A DNA stretch of 64,000 bases from JACDHG01 sp963815295 (GTDB taxonomy: Bacteria; Actinomycetota; Actinomycetes; Propionibacteriales; Nocardioidaceae). The DNA lies in assembly GCA_963815295.1 (NCBI GenBank), contig CAWFFZ010000008.1:558001-622000 (forward strand). The letters are read 5' to 3'. Within the stretch, counting starts at the first letter, position 1. Every line of letters starts with the position of its first letter. Made by a program: the position numbers and the translations under genes. The notes beneath the pieces were generated by a model. It did not search any database. It saw only the letters and a program-made list of their open reading frames with translations, and was not told the origin of the DNA. Of this stretch, positions 45,739 through 54,589 are shown in pieces.

Positions 45739-46449
45739 TCATGCGTCGAACGACTCGAGTTTGTCGGAAAGGCCGTGGCTGCCGACGCTACCGAATGCTC
45801 GAGCTACGCCGGCAGGCATCGGAGCTGCGCCGACGAGAGCGAGCGTCGTCTGCACGGAAAAGCGTCGCCACAGCGAGGGCCGGTTGAGCAGCGCATGCTG
45901 ACCACCAGCGAGCTCGAACCGTGCTATGCGCGCTCCCGCCTCGCGCAACCGGACGGCATACGCCAGGCTCAATGGCGCCGACGTCATCCGATCAAGCGAA
46001 CCGTGCGCGATCACGAAGCGTTGGTCACGCCTGACGGCGACCACGGGCTCATGCTCGGGGAGCCACGGGGCCAGACCACAGACGCCGACAACTGCAGGGT
46101 GGTCAGCGACGGCGAAGGCGGTGCGTCCGCCCATCGAGTGGCCGAGCAGTGCCAGCGGCACGCCGGGATGGTCGTGCATGATTCGATCGACCGCCCAGCG
46201 CGCGTCGTTGACTGGGTCTGGGACGCCGCCGTCAGCATTCCAGCCGCGGACTCGATGGCGCAACAGGTAGACCGCGCAGCTGCGCGACCTCATCCTCAGG
46301 CCGTGGTACAGGTCGAACATGCGGATGTACGAACGCTGCCACGGCGTGGTAGGTATCTGGCTCGACTCCTGCCCGCCGTGCATGACGAGGATCGCCGACG
46401 TGGCGCCCTTTCGCCCGCCACGCAGGGAGATCGAGTGGGCCTCTGACAT
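45739..46449 (-). CDS. Alpha/beta hydrolase
   Basis: A 236-residue serine hydrolase: oxyanion region ILVMHGGQES, nucleophile elbow LLGHSMGG (Ser in GHSMG), and likely acid and base in HGSLDRM and GGQHALL. No signal peptide. The substrate is unknown. The ATG at 46449 gives a compact N-terminus leading to SLRGGRKG; an upstream ATG adds 18 unrelated residues. Confidence 0.82.
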   Translation of the reverse strand: MSEAHSISLRGGRKGATSAILVMHGGQESSQIPTTPWQRSYIRMFDLYHGLRMRSRSCAVYLLRHRVRGWNADGGVPDPVNDARWAVDRIMHDHPGVPLALLGHSMGGRTAFAVADHPAVVGVCGLAPWLPEHEPVVAVRRDQRFVIAHGSLDRMTSAPLSLAYAVRLREAGARIARFELAGGQHALLNRPSLWRRFSVQTTLALVGAAPMPAGVARAFGSVGSHGLSDKLESFDA

Positions 46450-46529
46450 GGGTGCATCCTGTCGTGGTGGGCGAGTTGTCGCCTTGGTGGTCGTTGCCGA
46501 CACATCGCAGCGTGTTTAGGGTCGAGCGT

Positions 46530-47615
46530 ATGTCGATCTCTCGCACCCTCGTCGCCACACTCGCGACAACTGCCCTCGCCGCCCTTGCGGTGGTGCCCCA
46601 TGCTGACGGCCTGCCCCGCGAGGGGCGCTCAACCGCCAAGCCGTCTCCGTCATACAACTGGCATATCACGCCGACCGGCTCGACCGACACGTTCCGCGGG
46701 CTTGCCGCCGTCGACCGCTCGACCGCATGGGTCAGCGGTGGGGCGGGTTCTGTTTTGCGAACGACCGACCGCGGCGAGACCTGGGAGGACGTCTCACCCC
46801 CGGACGCCACGGGGCTCCGCGACATCGAGGCTTTCGGACCCGAGCGTGCGGTCACCCTGGCGATCGGTCCAGGTGAGGCCTCTCGGATCTACGCTACGGC
46901 TGACGGCGGGCAGACCTGGACCGAGACGTTCCGCAACACCGAGGAGACGGCGTTCTACGACTGCTTGGCATTGAGCAGCGATGGGAGCGGGCTTGCGCTC
47001 AGCGATCCCGTCGACGGCTTCTTCCGGCTCGCCCGCACCACGGACTTCGGACGTACGTGGTCGGTCGAAAGCGACGCAGGCATGCCGGCGGCCGTGCCGG
47101 GCGAGTTCGCCTTCGCGGCGAGCGGCACTTGCATCGAGTCCGGACCGCAGCAGACCTACTGGTTCGCGACGGGTGGCGTGGACCAGCCAAGAGTGTTTCG
47201 GTCGGACGATGGCGGGCAGACCTGGACCGTCACGACTGCACCCATGCGCGGCGGCCTTTCGGCTGGGATCTACTCGATCGATGCTCGCAATGCGCGGCAG
47301 CTGGTCATCGTGGGAGGTGACTTCGCGGCTGAGGACGACGGGTCCGACGCAGCGGCGACATCTCGTGACGGCGGCGAGTCCTGGGTGCCGAGCACGACTC
47401 CAGTGACCGGCTACCGTTCCGGAGTCGCGTTCTTGCCCCAGACCGGGCGCACCGCGATCGCCGTCGGTCCGAACGGTAGCGACTTCAGCACCGATCGCGG
47501 TCGCACCTGGACGTCCTTCGATGGCGACTGGTATCACGGCATCCAGTGCGCTCGCGATGGCGCCTGCTGGGCGTCGGGGACGGACGGACGAGTGGCTTAC
47601 CTGACCCGATCCTGA
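46530..47615 (+). CDS. Secreted Asp-box beta-propeller protein
   Basis: A 361-residue exported protein: signal peptide (about 1-24, ISRTLVATLATTALAALAVV) and six Asp-box motifs of the S/TxDxGxTW type (TDRGETW, TADGGQTW, TTDFGRTW, SDDGGQTW, SRDGGESW, STDRGRTW), one per blade. No sialidase FRIP motif is seen, so it is more likely a YCF48/oxidoreductase-like or binding propeller than a sialidase. TAGGGT seven bases before the ATG suggests a leaderless message. Confidence 0.78.
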   Translation: MSISRTLVATLATTALAALAVVPHADGLPREGRSTAKPSPSYNWHITPTGSTDTFRGLAAVDRSTAWVSGGAGSVLRTTDRGETWEDVSPPDATGLRDIEAFGPERAVTLAIGPGEASRIYATADGGQTWTETFRNTEETAFYDCLALSSDGSGLALSDPVDGFFRLARTTDFGRTWSVESDAGMPAAVPGEFAFAASGTCIESGPQQTYWFATGGVDQPRVFRSDDGGQTWTVTTAPMRGGLSAGIYSIDARNARQLVIVGGDFAAEDDGSDAAATSRDGGESWVPSTTPVTGYRSGVAFLPQTGRTAIAVGPNGSDFSTDRGRTWTSFDGDWYHGIQCARDGACWASGTDGRVAYLTRS

Positions 47616-47621
47616 GGCCCC

Positions 47622-48170
47622 TCAGTCGGTGAGCCGTCGGAGTGTCGTGGTCACGATGGCGATGTCGGGGGCAACTCCCGTCACGAGGGCCTGCAGGATG
47701 AGGCCGTCGACATAGGCGCCGACGGTGGTGACGGCGCCCGGGTCGTCGGTCCATTGGCCGACGAGGCTGGCGAGCTCGGTCATCCATCTGCTGGCGGCGG
47801 CACGCAAGGTAGGTGTCCGAGCGGCGTACAGGAAGAGCTCGTACTCCGCGATGCAGCGCACCCGGTTGGTTTCGAAGTCCTCGACAAGCCAGCGCGCCAA
47901 GGCTGCCACCGGGTCGGCGGCCCTGGCGATCTCGGACAGCGCGTTACTGCTCTGTTGGTCGGCCCAGAGCAGTGCGGCTTCGAGGAGGTCGTTGATCGAC
48001 GCGAAGTGGTATGCCGCCGACGTGGCCGGCAGGCCCGCGACCCGGGTGACATTGCGGTGTGTCACCTTGGCGATGCCCTCGCGCTCGATCACCGCAAGCG
48101 TTGCCTCGATCAAGCTGGCCCGCGCGCGCTCGCCACGGACGCGCCGCCCGTCGGTCACCTCGGCACTCAT
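47622..48170 (-). CDS. TetR family transcriptional regulator
   Basis: A 182-residue TetR-type repressor with an N-terminal helix-turn-helix (ATLAVIEREGIAKVTHRNVT RVAGL split over helices 1-3, then YHFASINDLLEAAL). It is co-transcribed with the SMR transporter gene (four-base overlap) and probably binds the palindrome at 48513-48538 to repress both genes until an exported compound binds. Confidence 0.88.
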   Translation of the reverse strand: MSAEVTDGRRVRGERARASLIEATLAVIEREGIAKVTHRNVTRVAGLPATSAAYHFASINDLLEAALLWADQQSSNALSEIARAADPVAALARWLVEDFETNRVRCIAEYELFLYAARTPTLRAAASRWMTELASLVGQWTDDPGAVTTVGAYVDGLILQALVTGVAPDIAIVTTTLRRLTD

Positions 48171-48496
48171 GCCTCTGCACCACCGAGCTCGAGAGCGACC
48201 ACGCCGAACAGGACGGCGAACAAGCCGACCACCTGTGTCGTCGTGAGGCTTTCGTCGAACCAGAGCACGTCAATCAGCACGATGAGGGCCACCCCGGCGG
48301 CTGACCAGACGGCGTACACGACTCCGAGGCTCATGCCGAGGGTCAAGATCTTGGCGAGGAGGAAGAAGGACACTAGGTAGCCCACGACCACGACGCCCGA
48401 CGGGACGAGACGCGTGAAGCCGTCGGACGCTTTGAGCGCGACTGTGGCCGCGACCTCGGTGAGGATGGCGGCGGCGAGCAAAGCCCAGCTGAGCAT
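48167..48496 (-). CDS. SMR family multidrug efflux transporter
   Basis: A 109-residue small multidrug resistance protein with four membrane helices. The essential membrane Glu is E14 (LLAAAILTEVAATVALKAS), and VVYAVWSAAGVALIVLID is the helix 3-4 signature. It exports cationic compounds in exchange for protons, normally as a dimer. ATG with CAGGAG seven bases upstream. Confidence 0.9.
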   Translation of the reverse strand: MLSWALLAAAILTEVAATVALKASDGFTRLVPSGVVVVGYLVSFFLLAKILTLGMSLGVVYAVWSAAGVALIVLIDVLWFDESLTTTQVVGLFAVLFGVVALELGGAEA

Positions 48497-48512
48497 GAGA
48501 CATCTCCTGGAA

Positions 48513-48561
48513 ACTATTTGAGCGATCGTTCAAATAGTACCGTGGTCGCAGACGCGAGCAA
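48513..48561 (-). promoter_or_regulatory. TetR operator and promoter of the SMR-tetR operon
   Basis: A 26-bp near-perfect palindrome, arms ACTATTTGAGCGA (48513-48525) and TCGTTCAAATAGT (48526-48538) with a single mismatched pair. On the minus strand TTGCTC (48561-48556)-N16-TACTAT (48539-48534) forms a promoter whose -10 box and start site fall inside the palindrome. Autoregulation by the TetR protein encoded downstream is the obvious reading. Confidence 0.8.
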
Positions 48562-48572
48562 ACCATCGGGGA

Positions 48573-49391
48573 TCAGGAGCGCTGTCGGATCGCCTCGTAG
48601 ATCACGATGGCGGCCGAGGTGGCGACGTTGAGGGAGTTGACCTGGCCGACCATCGGCAGCCGAGCGGTCTCGTCGGCCTGGTCCAGCCAGCTCTTGCTGA
48701 CGCCCTGGTGCTCGGCCCCGACAACGATCGCCGTCGGCCCGGTGAGATCGACGCTGGTGACGAGGCGGTCGGTGTCCGGGGTGGCTACGACGATGCGCAG
48801 CTCACGAGACCGCAGCCAGGTCTGCACCTCGGGAGTTGTCGCGGCAGCCACGGGCACCGCGAAAACCGTGCCCTTGCTAGCCCGGACGACATTGGGATTG
48901 CCCCAGTCGGCAACGGGTGACGCGGCAACCACCGCGTCGACGCCGGCCGCCTCGGCGGTGCGCACCATGGCGCCGAGGTTGCCGGGCTTCTCAACCCCCT
49001 CGCAGACGAGGACAAGTGGCTGGTCGGAGAGAACGAGGTCGTCGAGGTGTCGCGCCGGCTCGGGCACGACGGCGAGCCAACCATCGGGTCCGGCGCGATA
49101 GGACGCCTTGGCGAAGGCCGCGACTCCGAGGTGCAGTACTTCGGCGCCGAGTAGGCGGGCATCATCGGCGAGGGTGAGCTGACCCTGGTCGCCGACCAGT
49201 TGCGGACAGACGAAGACGTGGTGGGGGACGACCCCGGCATCGAGAGCAAGTCGGAGCTCGTCGTAGCCCTCGACGACGGTCACGTGTTCGACGTCGCGGG
49301 TACGTCGCTTGCGCAGGCTGACCAGCCACCGGACCCGTGGGTTGCTCGGGCTGGTGATCTCGGCCGTCGGCTGGTCGTCATACGGGCTCAT
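48573..49391 (-). CDS. TrmH/SpoU family RNA methyltransferase
   Basis: A 272-residue SPOUT methyltransferase that 2'-O-methylates rRNA or tRNA. An N-terminal substrate-binding domain (SNPRVRWLVSLRKRRTRD) is followed by the knot motifs CEGVEKPGNLGAMVRTAE, IVVGAEHQGVS and MVGQVNSLNVATSAAI. The target nucleotide cannot be told from sequence. Confidence 0.9.
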   Translation of the reverse strand: MSPYDDQPTAEITSPSNPRVRWLVSLRKRRTRDVEHVTVVEGYDELRLALDAGVVPHHVFVCPQLVGDQGQLTLADDARLLGAEVLHLGVAAFAKASYRAGPDGWLAVVPEPARHLDDLVLSDQPLVLVCEGVEKPGNLGAMVRTAEAAGVDAVVAASPVADWGNPNVVRASKGTVFAVPVAAATTPEVQTWLRSRELRIVVATPDTDRLVTSVDLTGPTAIVVGAEHQGVSKSWLDQADETARLPMVGQVNSLNVATSAAIVIYEAIRQRS

Positions 49392-49433
49392 CAGGGAGAA
49401 CTATGACGCACCCGTGGCCATTAGGGTCGGACG

Positions 49434-50015
49434 ATGCTCCTGCACCTGGTCCGGCACGGCCCATCCGCGGTCGACGAGTTCGCGCCGCCACACGAGTGGG
49501 GACTATCACCCAGCGCCCCGGACGCCGTACAGGCCCTGCATGACGCCGGAGTTCTGCCGATGGATGCCCTCTGGTTCACGTCACCAGAACCCAAGGCGCT
49601 CGCGACGGCGATGCTGCTGCACCCGCTCGGCGCGGCGCTCCTCGACGGCCTTCGCGAGGCAGAGCGCGGCGTCGGCTGGCTCGCGGACGGAGAGTTCGAG
49701 GCCGCGGTCCGCCGCTCGTTCGACAGTCAGGACGAGCCTGGCGCCGCGACGTGGGAGCCGCTCAGCGTGACCCGCGAGCGGGTGGCCGCTACGGCAAAGT
49801 CGGCGTTGAGCCAGGCCGCAGCGTCTGGTGAGTCTGACGTGGTCCTGGTCGGCCATGGCACGGCGTGGACCCTGCTGGTGGCGGAGCTAACCGGATTGCC
49901 AGCAGATCTCGACAGCTGGGGGCGGTTGACGATGCCGGACTACTGCTGTCTCGACGTCGACGCTGCCACGGCCATGCTGAGGTCCTCCTGGGGTGGCTGG
50001 CGCGCGGCGACCTGA
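49434..50015 (+). CDS. Histidine phosphatase family protein
   Basis: A 193-residue phosphoglycerate-mutase-like protein with the phosphohistidine motif LVRHGPS at the N-terminus and a second catalytic His in LVGHGTAW. The middle is shorter than in typical mutases. Substrate unknown. TAGGGT lies six bases before the ATG, so the gene is probably leaderless. Confidence 0.82.
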   Translation: MLLHLVRHGPSAVDEFAPPHEWGLSPSAPDAVQALHDAGVLPMDALWFTSPEPKALATAMLLHPLGAALLDGLREAERGVGWLADGEFEAAVRRSFDSQDEPGAATWEPLSVTRERVAATAKSALSQAAASGESDVVLVGHGTAWTLLVAELTGLPADLDSWGRLTMPDYCCLDVDAATAMLRSSWGGWRAAT

Positions 50016-50088
50016 CCACGCCATCGCCGGCGACGGTGCTCGTCGCGATGCGAGCCTGACGTGTCCCGCGTGAGAGACTGGCTCGGCC

Positions 50089-51216
50089 ATGTCGGAGCCC
50101 GTCACGGCCCTGCCCCTCGTCTTCGACGAGCCGCGCAAGGCAAAGAAACCACCGCGCCATCTCGCAGACATGTCGTCGGACGAGCGCCGCCAGGCGGTCG
50201 AGGACGCGGGTCTGCCGGGGTATCGCGCGAAACAGGTCTCGCATCACTACTTCTCACGCCTGGTTGACGAGCCGAGTGAGATGACGGACCTGCCTGCTGA
50301 TCTGAGGGAGTCGCTGGCGGCGGCGTTGTTGCCAAACTTGCTGACGCCGATGCACACCCTCGAGGCGGACGGCGGCACCACACGCAAGACCTTGTGGAAG
50401 CTGCACGACGGGGCGCTGGTCGAGTCGGTGCTGATGCGGTATCCGGGTCGCGTGACGTTGTGCGTGTCGTCGCAGGCGGGCTGCGGGATGGCGTGTCCCT
50501 TCTGCGCGACGGGGCAGGGTGGGCTCCAGCGCAACATGAGCACCGGCGAGATCATCGAGCAGGTGCTGGCCGGTGCTCGTTCCCTCGCCCGCGGTGATGT
50601 TCCGGGTGGACCGGGACGAGTCTCCAACGTTGTCTTCATGGGCATGGGCGAGCCGATGGCCAACTACAAGTCGGTGATCGACTCCGTACGCCGGATGACC
50701 GACCCGACACCCGACGGTCTTGGGATGTCGGCGCGCGGAGTCACCGTGTCTACGGTCGGGCTGGTGCCGCGCATGTTGCAACTGGCCGAGGAGGGCATCC
50801 CAGTCACGTTGGCGTTGTCTCTCCATGCGCCCGACGACGAGCTCCGCAACGAACTGGTGCCGATCAACACGCGCTGGAGCGTCCACGAGGCGGTTGCTGC
50901 AGCTTGGAACTACGCCAAGGTCACCAAGCGCCGAGTGTCGATCGAGTACGCAATGATCAAGGACATCAACGACCAAGCGTGGCGAGCAGACCTGCTCGGC
51001 GATGTGCTGACGTCATACGGCGACTGGGGTTGGGTGCACGTCAACCTGATCCCGCTGAACCCGACGCCAGGCTCGAAGTGGACCGCCTCACGGCGTGAGG
51101 ACGAGAACGAGTTCGTCCGACGCCTGGAAGCGAAGGGTGTGCCGACCACGGTCCGCGACACCCGTGGCCGCGAGATTGACGGCGCCTGCGGGCAGCTCGC
51201 CGCGACCCAGGCGTGA
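50089..51216 (+). CDS. rlmN: 23S rRNA (adenine(2503)-C(2))-methyltransferase RlmN
   Basis: A 375-residue radical SAM enzyme that methylates A2503 of 23S rRNA and A37 of some tRNAs. The cluster motif is CGMACPFCATG, with MGMGEPMANY, VTLALSLHAPDD and the C-terminal GACGQLA containing the catalytic cysteine. ATG at 50089. Confidence 0.95.
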   Translation: MSEPVTALPLVFDEPRKAKKPPRHLADMSSDERRQAVEDAGLPGYRAKQVSHHYFSRLVDEPSEMTDLPADLRESLAAALLPNLLTPMHTLEADGGTTRKTLWKLHDGALVESVLMRYPGRVTLCVSSQAGCGMACPFCATGQGGLQRNMSTGEIIEQVLAGARSLARGDVPGGPGRVSNVVFMGMGEPMANYKSVIDSVRRMTDPTPDGLGMSARGVTVSTVGLVPRMLQLAEEGIPVTLALSLHAPDDELRNELVPINTRWSVHEAVAAAWNYAKVTKRRVSIEYAMIKDINDQAWRADLLGDVLTSYGDWGWVHVNLIPLNPTPGSKWTASRREDENEFVRRLEAKGVPTTVRDTRGREIDGACGQLAATQA

Positions 51217-51223
51217 CAGCGGC

Positions 51224-52030
51224 GTGAAGGCGCCACGGCTGATCGCGTCCGACCTAGACGGGACGCTGTTGCGCAGCGACGGCTCGGTGAGTCAGCGCAC
51301 CGTCGAGGCAATCGCGGCGGTCCAGGATGCCGGCATCGGCTGGGTGGTCGCCACCGCGAGACCACCGCGCTGGATGAACGACCTGAAAGCCGTCGTCGGG
51401 CGTGGAGGCGTCGCGATCTGCTCGAACGGCGCGTTCGTCTACGACGTCGCGCGACGCGCCATCGTCGCCGAACGCCAACTTCACACTGTGGTCACCAGCG
51501 AGCTGGTCAAGGACCTGCGGATCGCGGTTCCGGACATCGCGTTCGCGTTGGAGTGCCTGGACGGGTTCGCGCGCGAGCACTCGTTCGAGGACGAGTACCG
51601 CGAGGGGGTCGGTCGTCGCTCCGACGACGCGCTCGAACTGCTCGACCGCCCAGTGGGCAAGCTGCTCGCCCGGTCACCCTCGATGGAGAACGCGATCTTC
51701 CTGGCCACCGTCGACGAGGTGGTGGGCAATCGCGCCGTAATGGCGTACTCCGGCGCGACCGGGCTGGCGGAGATCAGTGCTGCTGGCGTGACGAAGGCGA
51801 GCGTGCTCGACGTGTGGTGCCAGGAGCAAGGCGTGGCGCCGGAGGACGTGTGGGCGTTCGGGGACATGCCGAACGACCTCGAGATGCTGCGCTGGGCCGG
51901 CACGTCGTACGCCGTCGCGAACGCGCACCCTGACGTGCAGGCTGTCGCCGATCACGTCGTGCCGAGCAACGACGATGATGGCGTGGCCGCGACAATCGAG
52001 CTAGCCGTGGCCGCGATCTCTTCGGCTTAG
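51224..52030 (+). CDS. HAD family hydrolase (Cof-like)
   Basis: A 268-residue haloacid-dehalogenase phosphatase of the Cof/type IIB group. Motif I is ASDLDGTLL, motif II VATARPP, motif III the Lys near ISAAGVTKASVLD and motif IV FGDMPNDLEML. It probably dephosphorylates sugar phosphates or cofactors. GTG start just after rlmN. Confidence 0.85.
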   Translation: MKAPRLIASDLDGTLLRSDGSVSQRTVEAIAAVQDAGIGWVVATARPPRWMNDLKAVVGRGGVAICSNGAFVYDVARRAIVAERQLHTVVTSELVKDLRIAVPDIAFALECLDGFAREHSFEDEYREGVGRRSDDALELLDRPVGKLLARSPSMENAIFLATVDEVVGNRAVMAYSGATGLAEISAAGVTKASVLDVWCQEQGVAPEDVWAFGDMPNDLEMLRWAGTSYAVANAHPDVQAVADHVVPSNDDDGVAATIELAVAAISSA

Positions 52031-52035
52031 GGATC

Positions 52036-53440
52036 TCAGGCGCTGAGGCGGTGGGTGCCGGTGTGGTCGACGAGCCAGTATCTGCCGTGGGGTGATCGCC
52101 ATAGGTAGATGCCGGGGAAGGGTTGTTTCACCTGCCATTTGCCGTGGGTCCTGATCCGGTGATGTCGACGGGTCAGGGGTCCGAGTTTCCCGATCCCGGT
52201 TTGGCCGGGTGGTCCACCCTCATCGGGATGGACGTAGGGGATGGTGTGGTCGAGGTCCATCTTGCGGCTGAGGCAGGACGCATAGGGGAACGTGTCGGCC
52301 GGTGTGATGATCTGGACGGCTTCGCGGATGTGGTCGGGGATTTCGTAGGCGTCGACGGGGGCGATCCCGGCAAGGTCGATCACGGGTTTGAGGGTGATGG
52401 TGCAGTCGCCGAGCCATTGTTTGGCTTGGTCAACGGTGACGGGTCCGATCCCTTCGACCCGCGCCACACCCTCGCCTTGTTCCAGCGATTCCTTCGTCAG
52501 GTGGACGTAGAGGACTGCTTTGGGTCTGGGGTCGACCTTGATGCTGACTCCGCGCACGAACGGCGCCGGGTTCCCTCCGATCTCGCTGATTGTGCTGGTC
52601 GAGATCGGGTCGGGGTCCGACTGGTCGGTGGTCGTGCTGGTCGAGATCTGCGGGGTCTGGCCAGGCTCGACCGGCGTCACGGTGGCGTTGGCGTAGAGGT
52701 CCATCGTGTGTTGGGGGTTGGCGAGGATGCCGAGGGCTTTGGACCGGCGTACTTCTTTGGTGTCCGAATCGCCGAGGGCGGCGAGTGCGTCGGCGGTGCG
52801 GTTGAGTCCGGCGTCGAAGCGGAGTGCGTCGGGTCCGGCGGCGGCGAAGGCTCCGGTGATGGTGCCGGTGTCGTCGGCCGGGTTGAGCCAGACTCCGCGG
52901 TTGCGCCGGTGGGATTCTTCGCGTTGGCGGGCGTAGTCGGGGTCGGTGTCGATGATCGCCGCCTGCACCACCTTGGCCAAACGTCCCCAGGTGAGTGAGT
53001 GGGCGTATTTGGCGACCCTGCGGTCCACCACCGCTGCGGTCTCGAGGGAGACGTCGCGGGTGTCGGTGGCGATCTGGCGTCCGATCCACGGTTTGACCTC
53101 TCCGGCCTGGATCCGGGTCCACAGTCGGGGGAGGCGGTGGCGGAGGTCGAGGGCGTCACCGATCAGCCTGGCGGCCGAGGCCGGGGAGATGGCGAGTTCG
53201 GCGCCGAGTTCGGCGGGGCAGAACTCGATACCTCGGGGGTGCCGTCGCCGCCGAGCGGGAGCATCTGCTCCACTCCCGGGCAATCCGTAATCCGGTCGAC
53301 TCGAGGACGCCGTGGAGGTCGGCCCAGGGGCGGCGGCTGCCTGCAGCATCCGGACTTCGGCCTGGTGGGTGGCGCTTGGATTTCGCGCATGTGGGGAGGA
53401 GGGTGTCGGCGTCGAGGGTGTCGAGGTCGGTGTCGATCAT
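52036..53440 (-). pseudogene. DUF222/HNH endonuclease gene with frameshifted 5' end
   Basis: The intact frame (about 52036-53232, extendable to 53349) encodes about 400 residues of DUF222 protein ending in an HNH site (DLDHTIPY and RRHHRIRTHG). The expected N-terminal 70 residues are spread over three frames: MIDTDLDTLDADTLL (from 53440), then HMREIQA, then EVRMLQAAAA, then WADLHGVLESTGLRIARE, then VEQMLPLGGDGTPE, then GIEFCPAELGAEL. That means about five frame changes between 53395 and 53235, mostly at C or G runs. The linker contains two in-frame REP-like units (52588-52648). Such genes are often multicopy; the nuclease role is inferred. The broken part may be decay or sequencing error. Confidence 0.7.
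52588..52648 (-). repeat. Two REP-like units inside the HNH gene
   Basis: On the minus strand GATCTCGACCAGCAC occurs at 52648-52634 and 52606-52592, 42 bases apart and in the same frame (both read ISTST). With its flanks the first copy matches 16 of 19 bases of the REP-like repeat GGTCTCGACAAGCTCGACC found beyond the gene's 5' end. Confidence 0.65.
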
Positions 53441-53761
53441 GGGTCTGAATCTATCGGTGACCGCCGACAGTTCTGATGCTCAGATGCCCTTGTTCACAAC
53501 GGTTTTCGAGACTTTCTTGTGCCGATCTTCCACTGATCGAGCTTGTCGAGATCACCGGGTCTCGACAAGCTCGACCGGCGTGGCACAGCTGACCGCCGTC
53601 CGCAGCCGCCGGCGTGACGTAACCATCAGCGAGACTTCCGGCGTTGCTGCGCTCTTCAACGCTGCAGCGAAACCGGCGGCCGTCAGCGCGACGCAACCAT
53701 CGGTGCGACTCGACGCGGTCTCGACAAGCTCGACCGACGTGGTGCAGTTCAACCAGCAGAT
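53441..53761. repeat. Intergenic region with REP-like inverted and direct repeats
   Basis: This 321-base gap has no gene. TCGAGCTTGTCGAGA (53537-53551) and TCTCGACAAGCTCGA (53560-53574) are perfect 15-bp arms around an eight-base loop. A second direct copy of the right arm is at 53719-53733; with flanks, GGTCTCGACAAGCTCGACC appears at 53558-53576 and 53717-53735, and similarity runs on for about 20 bases (CGRCGTGG..CAG). ACCATC-containing segments near 53622 and 53697 are also alike. It looks like a REP/BIME-type cluster. Confidence 0.75.
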
Positions 53762-54589
53762 TCACCAGGCTTGGGCGAGGAGTTCGGCAAGCAGTTCGTC
53801 GGGGTCGACGTCGAGTCCACGCGACCCGAACCATCGGCACACGTTGCGGCAGTCACGGAGGAGGAACTCAACCCCGTTCTGGTTGCCCACGATGTCGATC
53901 ACCTGCGGCAGATCGATGATGACCAACCGATCGCCCTGAGCCAGGAGGTTGTACGCCGACAGGTCGCCATGGGCGAGCCCGCGTCTGGCGAGCACCGCCA
54001 TCGCATCACGCAGCTGCTCGAAGTACGACTCGAGGAGGTCTCGGCTGGGGCGCAGCTGCGCCAGTCGGGGTGCGGCCTCGCCGTCGACCTCGATGAATTC
54101 CATCAAGATCTCTGTGTTGTCGATCTGCACGGGGTACGGGACAGGTAGCCCGGCCGACCACAGCGAGCTCAAGGCGCCGAACTCGTGGCGCGCCCACTCG
54201 CCGGCTTGGACCTGGCGGCCGAAGGCAGTTCCCTTCGCTGCGGCACGCCTCTCACGGCTCTTCTTGATCCGACGCCCTTCGACGTACGAGGCGTCGCGCG
54301 AGAACAACCGGTGGTCGACGCTGCGGTAACGCTTGGCAGCCATCACGGCCGCCCGCGCCGGACTACCGGGCACGGCGCGCTCGATCAGGAAGACGTCCGC
54401 TTCCTTGCCGGTCTTGAGGATGCCGAGCTCGGTGTCGATGGCGGCGTCGTCGGTGACAACCCAGTCCGGGCGTGGTTCGGGGCCGTGCTCGCCCTTGGTG
54501 ACATCCGACCAGGTCGACCAACGCTGGCCGTCGTCGACCTCGTCGAGTGGTGTGAAAGCGAAGTCCACGTAGGTCTTCGATGTAGCCAT
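53762..54589 (-). CDS. RIO-type serine/threonine protein kinase
   Basis: A 275-residue atypical kinase of the RIO1 group. KTGKEADVFLIERA is the nucleotide-binding loop, MAAKRYR has the ATP-contact Lys, HGDLSAYN is the catalytic loop and IIDLPQVID the metal-binding motif. In eukaryotes and archaea RIO kinases act in small-subunit maturation; bacterial roles are unclear. ATG at 54589 with GAGGAG upstream. Confidence 0.87.
   Translation of the reverse strand: MATSKTYVDFAFTPLDEVDDGQRWSTWSDVTKGEHGPEPRPDWVVTDDAAIDTELGILKTGKEADVFLIERAVPGSPARAAVMAAKRYRSVDHRLFSRDASYVEGRRIKKSRERRAAAKGTAFGRQVQAGEWARHEFGALSSLWSAGLPVPYPVQIDNTEILMEFIEVDGEAAPRLAQLRPSRDLLESYFEQLRDAMAVLARRGLAHGDLSAYNLLAQGDRLVIIDLPQVIDIVGNQNGVEFLLRDCRNVCRWFGSRGLDVDPDELLAELLAQAW

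Noticed and set aside
45644..45901. Plus-strand frame starting in an ATGA overlap with the cdsA stop
   Set aside because: The coupling looks attractive, but most of it is antisense to the alpha/beta hydrolase gene and it has no conserved motif.
46530..47615. Sialidase
   Set aside because: Six Asp-boxes are present, but the FRIP motif and the catalytic arginine triad pattern were not seen, so only a beta-propeller is claimed.
53441..53761. CRISPR array or insertion sequence beside the HNH gene
   Set aside because: The repeats are few, unevenly spaced and partly inverted, with no spacers and no transposase; a REP-like cluster fits better.
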